A stretch of DNA of 64,000 nucleotides, from assembly GCF_018617395.1 (NCBI RefSeq), contig NZ_JACSKC010000001.1, positions 1,969,403 to 2,033,402 of the forward strand. The letters run 5' to 3'. Under the pieces are notes generated by a model that was given only the letters and a program-made list of their open reading frames with translations, was not told the origin of the DNA and did no database searches. This document shows, one piece after another, positions 60,734 to 64,000 of this stretch; position 1 is the first letter of the stretch; every line of letters begins with the position of its first letter. Source of the DNA: Exiguobacterium sp. s48. GTDB lineage: Bacteria; Bacillota; Bacilli; Exiguobacteriales; Exiguobacteriaceae. The position numbers and the translations under genes are program-made.

Positions 60734-60837
60734 ATGCTCCCCTCCTCAACTACCTAGCTAAATCGTGCAAGTTCCATTATATCATCATTTCGATCTATAC
60801 GCATTGCGTCATATCAAAACGAAACCAGATTGAAACG

Positions 60838-60863
60838 AAAAAAGACGCCTGAGGCGCCTTTAG
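60838..60863 (-). terminator. Terminator of the sigW-rsiW operon
   Basis: A 7-bp stem AGGCGCC-TCA-GGCGTCT (one G-U pair) with a T6 run on the minus strand, at the stop codon of the anti-sigma gene. Confidence 0.8.
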
Positions 60864-61495
60864 AAAAGTTGTTTCATTGAATACCAAATCCACTCGAACA
60901 TCTGGTCGATTTGCTCGATTTCTCCTGTGACTTGACCGGCACTCGCTAAATAGGCACGACCATTGACGGCTGTCGCATCTCCATTGACAGTTCCTTCAAT
61001 CCGTAAATCACCACCTTGAACAGTGATATCTTTCTCGATGGTGACCCCCTCTGGCACAATGACTTCGTTGTCAGATACGACGATACCGGGTACTTTCGTA
61101 TATGTCATCGTCTCGGACGCACTGCTCCATAGTCCGAGTGTCGCGCTAGACATTAAACTGAAGAACAGGACCGCTGCGATCAAGCCTGGATGTCTCTGCA
61201 ACCAAAGCATTTGTTTCGAATGGGGTTTCCGTTTTTTTCGAACGGATGTTGATAACGGTACGACCGAACCTGTTGCAGGTTGTGCAGCTGTTTCAGGTAA
61301 AGCGGCCATCACGCGAGCTGTAAAATCTTCTGATAACTTTGGACGAGGCAATGCTTTCAGTTCTGCGTCGATTCGTTCATATTGTAGATACGATTCATAT
61401 AAGTCATCGTCCTCTAGCAATTGACGCAATTCGTCAGATTCTTCGGGCAAAACGCCATCTTCCAAATATTGTTGTACTTTTTCTTCAGGAGTCAA
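60860..61495 (-). CDS. rsiW: Sigma-W anti-sigma factor RsiW-like, without zinc motif
   Basis: A 211-residue membrane protein downstream of sigW and coupled to it by ATGA. Residues 1-70 resemble the anti-sigma fold, but the HX3CX2C zinc-binding motif of B. subtilis RsiW is absent: at that place lie LLEDDDLYESYL. A linker to about residue 100, one membrane helix (104-123) and an extracytoplasmic C-terminal domain of about 70 residues follow, with a repeated beta pattern (EKDITVQGGDLRIEGTVNGDATAV) like bactofilins or polymer-forming cytoskeletal domains. Confidence 0.75.
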   Translation of the reverse strand: MTPEEKVQQYLEDGVLPEESDELRQLLEDDDLYESYLQYERIDAELKALPRPKLSEDFTARVMAALPETAAQPATGSVVPLSTSVRKKRKPHSKQMLWLQRHPGLIAAVLFFSLMSSATLGLWSSASETMTYTKVPGIVVSDNEVIVPEGVTIEKDITVQGGDLRIEGTVNGDATAVNGRAYLASAGQVTGEIEQIDQMFEWIWYSMKQLF

Positions 61496-62067
61496 TTGAA
61501 CCCCTCCCTATTTTGAAAGATTGTTTTTAACATTTCTCTTCCCCGGAAGATCCTTGTCTTAACCGTTGCGACCGGCATGTCGATCATCACGCTGATTTCT
61601 TTAAGCGACAAATCATCCACATATTTTAATAATAACGGAATGCGGTATTTGTCTGGGAGTTGCTTGATGGCTTCATGCATCTCACTTCGAATTTCGCGAT
61701 GAACCACTTGGGCATCGGGTTGGGGTGCTTCATCAGCTAAGTGGTCTTGATAAGTCAAACCGTCTGTACCCGCAATTTCGGCATCCATCGAATACTCCGG
61801 CTTACGCTTTCTTAAACGATCGATGGCAACGTTCGTTGTGATTCGATAGAGCCACGTTTTGAACTTATATTGCGCGTCATACGTATCGATTCGTGTATAG
61901 GCACGAATGAACGCTTCTTGGGCAGCATCTTCTGCTTCGCCACGATCATACAAAATTTTATAGGCGATTGCAAAGACGCCATCCTTGTATAGTTCTACCA
62001 GTTCGGCAAACGAATCGTGATTCCCCGCCCTCAATTCATCTACCAAACGGGTGGTCAGCCGTTCCAT
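61492..62067 (-). CDS. sigW: ECF sigma factor SigW
   Basis: An extracytoplasmic-function sigma factor of 191 residues. Region 2 carries YKDGVFAIAYKILYDRGEAEDAAQEAFIRAYTRIDTYDAQYKFKTWLYRITTN and region 4 has LPDKYRIPLLLKYVDDLSLKEISVMIDMPVATVKTRIFRGREML. The sequence and gene order (sigW-rsiW-cdaA-cdaR-glmM) match B. subtilis sigW. The ATG at 62067 is chosen; a TTG three bases upstream is also possible. An own-type promoter lies 44 bases upstream. Confidence 0.93.
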   Translation of the reverse strand: MERLTTRLVDELRAGNHDSFAELVELYKDGVFAIAYKILYDRGEAEDAAQEAFIRAYTRIDTYDAQYKFKTWLYRITTNVAIDRLRKRKPEYSMDAEIAGTDGLTYQDHLADEAPQPDAQVVHREIRSEMHEAIKQLPDKYRIPLLLKYVDDLSLKEISVMIDMPVATVKTRIFRGREMLKTIFQNREGFN

Positions 62068-62110
62068 CAATCCACTTCCCCTCTCCGCTACACATGCGGT
62101 CATGTCTATA

Positions 62111-62136
62111 TACGTGTTGCCTTTAAAATGGTTTCA
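62111..62136 (-). promoter_or_regulatory. Autoregulatory sigma-W promoter of sigW
   Basis: TGAAAC (62136-62131), a 16-base spacer and CGTA (62114-62111) on the minus strand match the sigma-W consensus exactly. Autoregulation is known for sigW in B. subtilis. Confidence 0.88.
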
Positions 62137-62144
62137 TAAAAAAC

Positions 62145-62188
62145 AAAAAAAGTTTCCAATCCCATTGTAACAAACGGGTTTGGAAACT
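62145..62188 (-). terminator. Terminator of rocF
   Basis: A 9-bp stem (62151-62159 with 62180-62188) plus an inner CCC/GGG and a T7 run on the minus strand, after the rocF stop. Confidence 0.85.
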
Positions 62189-62197
62189 GTCAGGAAA

Positions 62198-63100
62198 TCA
62201 GACTGTCTTACCTTCCAATAACAGGTTTTCTTTAGCTTTTATAATTGTTTCACATAGACGGTAGGCTAATTGTGCTGTTACATCATCCCGGTCTAAGGCC
62301 GGATTCAATTCGACAAGTTCAACGGCAATCAAATCATCCGCCTGCATCGCTGCTTTTAAAATGGCTTTTGCTTCGACTTCCGTCAGTCCCCCATCTACTG
62401 GTGTTCCCGTTCCTGGAACGAGCGACGCATCGAGACTGTCCATATCAAAACTGATATAAAAGCGATCGACTCGTTCACGAAGGTAACTTAGCGCTTCCGC
62501 CATGATTGTATCCACACCACGCGTACGTACTTCCTCTACAGTAATGACTTTGATGCCAAGTCGATTAATTTCATTCATTTCTCCTTCATCGATATCTCGA
62601 AGCGCAATATATACGAGATGTTCCGGTGATAGCTTTGGTTCACGTCCGCCCACTTCCGTCAAACGCACATCGCCCATGCCCATTGCTGCAGCAAGTGGCA
62701 TTCCGTGAATATTTCCAGACGGTGACGTTTCACCTGTATTCAAGTCCGCATGTGCATCGACCCAAATCACTCCATAAGGACCCGTTTGAGCCAATCCAGC
62801 GAGTGTACCAATTGCCATGCTATGATCGCCCCCAACGATCATAGGGAATCGTTTTTCCGAAATTTCACGATGTACGACTTCCGCTAATTCCGTGACAGTA
62901 TGAAGGACACCATCAACTCGTTTTAAGTGTTCTTCATTTTCTCGAATTTCAGATTCTGGTAAAACACGAATCGTGTGTTGAACCGTTCCTGTTGGAAGGA
63001 GTTGTTGCATCCCCATCTCATTTAGTTTTGTCGGTCCTTGATCGACCCCTAATTTCCCCTGACCGTAACGCAGCGGTACGTGAATATATGACCATTGCAT
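62198..63100 (-). CDS. rocF: Arginase RocF
   Basis: Arginase hydrolyses L-arginine to ornithine and urea. The 300-residue protein has the Mn-binding motifs GGDHSMAIG, DAHADLNTG and SFDMDSLDASLVPGTGTPV, all intact. An ATG two codons earlier is one base from the Shine-Dalgarno; the ATG at 63100 is seven bases away. The promoter contains a cre site between -35 and -10, so catabolite control by CcpA is likely. Confidence 0.94.
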   Translation of the reverse strand: MQWSYIHVPLRYGQGKLGVDQGPTKLNEMGMQQLLPTGTVQHTIRVLPESEIRENEEHLKRVDGVLHTVTELAEVVHREISEKRFPMIVGGDHSMAIGTLAGLAQTGPYGVIWVDAHADLNTGETSPSGNIHGMPLAAAMGMGDVRLTEVGGREPKLSPEHLVYIALRDIDEGEMNEINRLGIKVITVEEVRTRGVDTIMAEALSYLRERVDRFYISFDMDSLDASLVPGTGTPVDGGLTEVEAKAILKAAMQADDLIAVELVELNPALDRDDVTAQLAYRLCETIIKAKENLLLEGKTV

Positions 63101-63132
63101 TGCCATTCCCCCTTTAAACCCTTGATAATTAA

Positions 63133-63162
63133 ATTGTAAACGCTATCATTTGTTTGGTTCAA
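63133..63162 (-). promoter_or_regulatory. rocF promoter containing a cre site
   Basis: TTGAAC (63162-63157), an 18-base spacer and TACAAT (63138-63133) on the minus strand. The sequence TGTAAACGCTATCA on the plus strand (63135-63148) fits the cre consensus TGWAANCGNTNWCA at every position and overlaps the spacer and -10 box, so CcpA binding would block the promoter. Confidence 0.8.
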
Positions 63163-63186
63163 CTCGGCAAATTTATGAATAAACAT

Positions 63187-63222
63187 ACAAAAAGGCAGCC
63201 TGAATGGTGGCAGGCTGCCTTT
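63187..63222 (-). terminator. Second terminator downstream of the tRNA cluster
   Basis: An 11-bp stem (63191-63201 with 63212-63222) with a T run on the minus strand, close to the rocF promoter. Confidence 0.85.
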
Positions 63223-63259
63223 CTCTGTACTCTCAATTGAATGGTTCATGGTTTTAGGC

Positions 63260-63290
63260 AAAAAAAAACTTAAGTCATCACTAACTTAAG
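63260..63290 (-). terminator. First terminator downstream of the tRNA cluster
   Basis: A 7-bp stem (63269-63275 with 63284-63290) followed by nine Ts on the minus strand, 12 bases after the tRNA-Ala gene. The two terminators in tandem isolate rocF. Confidence 0.85.
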
Positions 63291-63301
63291 AAAAAAACAT
63301 A

Positions 63302-63377
63302 TGGTGGAGCCTAGCGGGATCGAACCGCTGACCTCCTGCGTGCAAGGCAGGCGCTCTCCCAGCTGAGCTAAGGCCCC
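63302..63377 (-). tRNA. tRNA-Ala (TGC)
   Basis: 76 bases including an encoded CCA. The anticodon loop is CTTGCAC with anticodon TGC. Acceptor GGGGCCT/AGGCTCC with A73. Last tRNA in the cluster. Confidence 0.97.
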
Positions 63378-63396
63378 GAAAACAGAGATAAGAATA

Positions 63397-63471
63397 TGGA
63401 GCGGAAGACGGGATTCGAACCCGCGACCCCGACCTTGGCAAGGTCGTATTCTACCACTGAACTACTTCCGC
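63397..63471 (-). tRNA. tRNA-Gly (GCC)
   Basis: 75 bases with encoded CCA. Anticodon loop TTGCCAA; acceptor GCGGAAG/CTTCCGC with U73. Confidence 0.97.
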
Positions 63472-63476
63472 AAAAA

Positions 63477-63552
63477 TGGTGAGCCATGCAGGGCTCGAAC
63501 CTGCGACCCTCTGATTAAAAGTCAGATGCTCTACCAACTGAGCTAATGGCTC
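63477..63552 (-). tRNA. tRNA-Lys (TTT)
   Basis: 76 bases with encoded CCA. Anticodon loop CTTTTAA; acceptor GAGCCAT/ATGGCTC with A73. Confidence 0.97.
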
Positions 63553-63557
63553 AAACC

Positions 63558-63641
63558 TGGTGGGGGGGGGCGGATTCGAACCGCCGAACCCGAAGGAGCG
63601 GATTTACAGTCCGCCGCGTTTAGCCACTTCGCTACCCCCCC
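63558..63641 (-). tRNA. tRNA-Tyr (GTA)
   Basis: 84 bases with encoded CCA and a long variable arm (class II). Anticodon loop CTGTAAA. Acceptor stem of seven G-C pairs. Confidence 0.96.
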
Positions 63642-63647
63642 GAGGAG

Positions 63648-63720
63648 TGCCGGCGAAAGGATTCGAACCCTCGACCCTCTGATTACAAGTCAGATGCTCT
63701 ACCAACTGAGCTACACCGGC
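63648..63720 (-). tRNA. tRNA-Thr (TGT), CCA not encoded
   Basis: 73 bases. Anticodon loop CTTGTAA. Acceptor GCCGGTG/CGCCGGC with A73, followed by CTCC and not CCA, so the 3' end must be added by CCA nucleotidyltransferase, in contrast with the seven other tRNAs. Confidence 0.95.
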
Positions 63721-63751
63721 ATATATATAGGTTTGATGTAATACATAAAAA

Positions 63752-63827
63752 TGGTGGAGGATGACGGGATCGAACCGCCGACCCCCTGCTTGTAAGGCAG
63801 GTGCTCTCCCAGCTGAGCTAATCCTCC
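63752..63827 (-). tRNA. tRNA-Val (TAC)
   Basis: 76 bases with encoded CCA. Anticodon loop CTTACAA; acceptor GGAGGAT/ATCCTCC with A73. Confidence 0.97.
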
Positions 63828-63831
63828 ATAT

Positions 63832-63906
63832 TGGTGACCCGTACGGGATTCGAACCCGTGTTACCGCCGTGAAAGGGCGGTGTCTTAACCGCTTGACCAA
63901 CGGGCC
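63832..63906 (-). tRNA. tRNA-Glu (TTC)
   Basis: 75 bases with encoded CCA. Anticodon loop CTTTCAC; acceptor GGCCCGT/ACGGGTC with A73. Confidence 0.97.
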
Positions 63907-63911
63907 TAAAT

Positions 63912-63986
63912 TGGCTCCGCAAGTAGGATTTGAACCTACGACCTACCGGTTAACAGCCGGTTGCTCTACCACTGAGCTATTGCGGA
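63912..63986 (-). tRNA. tRNA-Asn (GTT)
   Basis: 75 bases with encoded CCA. Anticodon loop CTGTTAA; acceptor TCCGCAA/TTGCGGA with G73. First tRNA of the cluster in transcription order. Confidence 0.97.
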
Positions 63987-63989
63987 ACG

Positions 63990-64000
63990 ATCTTGCCTGG
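63990..64000 (-). rRNA. Possible 3' end of 5S rRNA (partial)
   Basis: On the minus strand the last bases read CCAGGCAAGAT, which looks like the end of a 5S rRNA (…CCAGGC). A tRNA cluster starting with Asn directly after 5S is common in Bacillales. Only ten or so bases are visible, so this is weak. Confidence 0.35.

Noticed and set aside
63604..63900. Minus-strand open frame of 98 codons over the tRNA genes
   Set aside because: It covers tRNA-Tyr, -Thr, -Val and -Glu; such 'VRIPYGSP' frames are known artefacts of tRNA clusters.
1..64000. CRISPR arrays, insertion sequences, prophage or integrase genes
   Set aside because: No repeat-spacer pattern, transposase motif or phage gene was seen on either strand.

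Overview
The window looks like chromosome of a low-to-mid GC Gram-positive bacterium of the order Bacillales, most probably Exiguobacterium (inference). The reasons are a B. subtilis-like rocF | sigW-rsiW-cdaA-cdaR-glmM-glmS block with a glmS ribozyme, an rbsRKDAC operon with a CcpA-type cre site, TPP riboswitches on thiamine genes, clean Gly/Glu-rich Shine-Dalgarno spacing (AGGAGG), and a tRNA cluster that seems to follow an rRNA operon. Most genes lie on the minus strand. I saw no insertion sequence, prophage, integrase or CRISPR array.

Layout. 1-4.7 kb: ribose uptake operon (rbsR-K-D-A-C, rbsC running off the left edge) behind one promoter with a palindromic operator and a cre. 4.8-9.2 kb: two GNAT acetyltransferases, a DUF4385 protein, an OsmC peroxidase, a membrane GGDEF protein and an SDR-like protein. 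9.2-12.3 kb: tenA-thiM-thiD-thiE under a TPP riboswitch. 12.4-15.6 kb: a 50-residue membrane protein, an ANT(6)-like nucleotidyltransferase coupled to a Qnr-like pentapeptide protein, a Nudix hydrolase and a HAD phosphatase. 15.7-34.2 kb: a housekeeping and stress mosaic (aldehyde dehydrogenase, YjdM, copper-storage protein, aldo/keto reductase, pirin, DksA-like protein, M23 hydrolase, S66 peptidase, several GNAT and Nudix enzymes). 34.2-36.4 kb: a quinone-stress module (MarR regulator, ring-cleaving dioxygenase, FMN reductase) with two matching palindromes. 36.4-43.2 kb: a chloramphenicol acetyltransferase-TPR fusion, a MoxR/DUF58 pair, a lipoprotein with an internal duplication and an APH-family protein. 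43.2-48.5 kb: thiW under a second TPP riboswitch, VOC proteins and an LtaS-like sulfatase. 48.5-54.9 kb: a MarR-controlled MMPL exporter, an FAD protein, a DUF975 membrane protein with a sigma-W-type promoter, an XRE/DUF2975 pair and a YdhK lipoprotein. 55-62.1 kb: the cell-envelope operon making glucosamine-6-phosphate, c-di-AMP and sigma-W. 62.2-64 kb: rocF, then eight tRNAs (Asn-Glu-Val-Thr-Tyr-Lys-Gly-Ala in transcription order).

How the parts connect. Three regulatory themes recur and can be read directly: carbon catabolite control (cre at rbs and rocF), TPP control (salvage operon and ThiW transporter), and envelope stress (autoregulatory sigma-W promoter plus a second match in front of the DUF975 gene). 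Small-molecule detoxification is dense: ANT(6)-, Qnr-, CAT-, APH- and PAT-like proteins, an MMPL pump and a quinone-response unit all occur within 64 kb, none with an obvious mobile element beside it, so they look like intrinsic chromosomal genes.

Starts were chosen by Shine-Dalgarno position where the longest open frame ran through a ribosome-binding site or terminator. All family names are from recognition of the sequence; no search was run.
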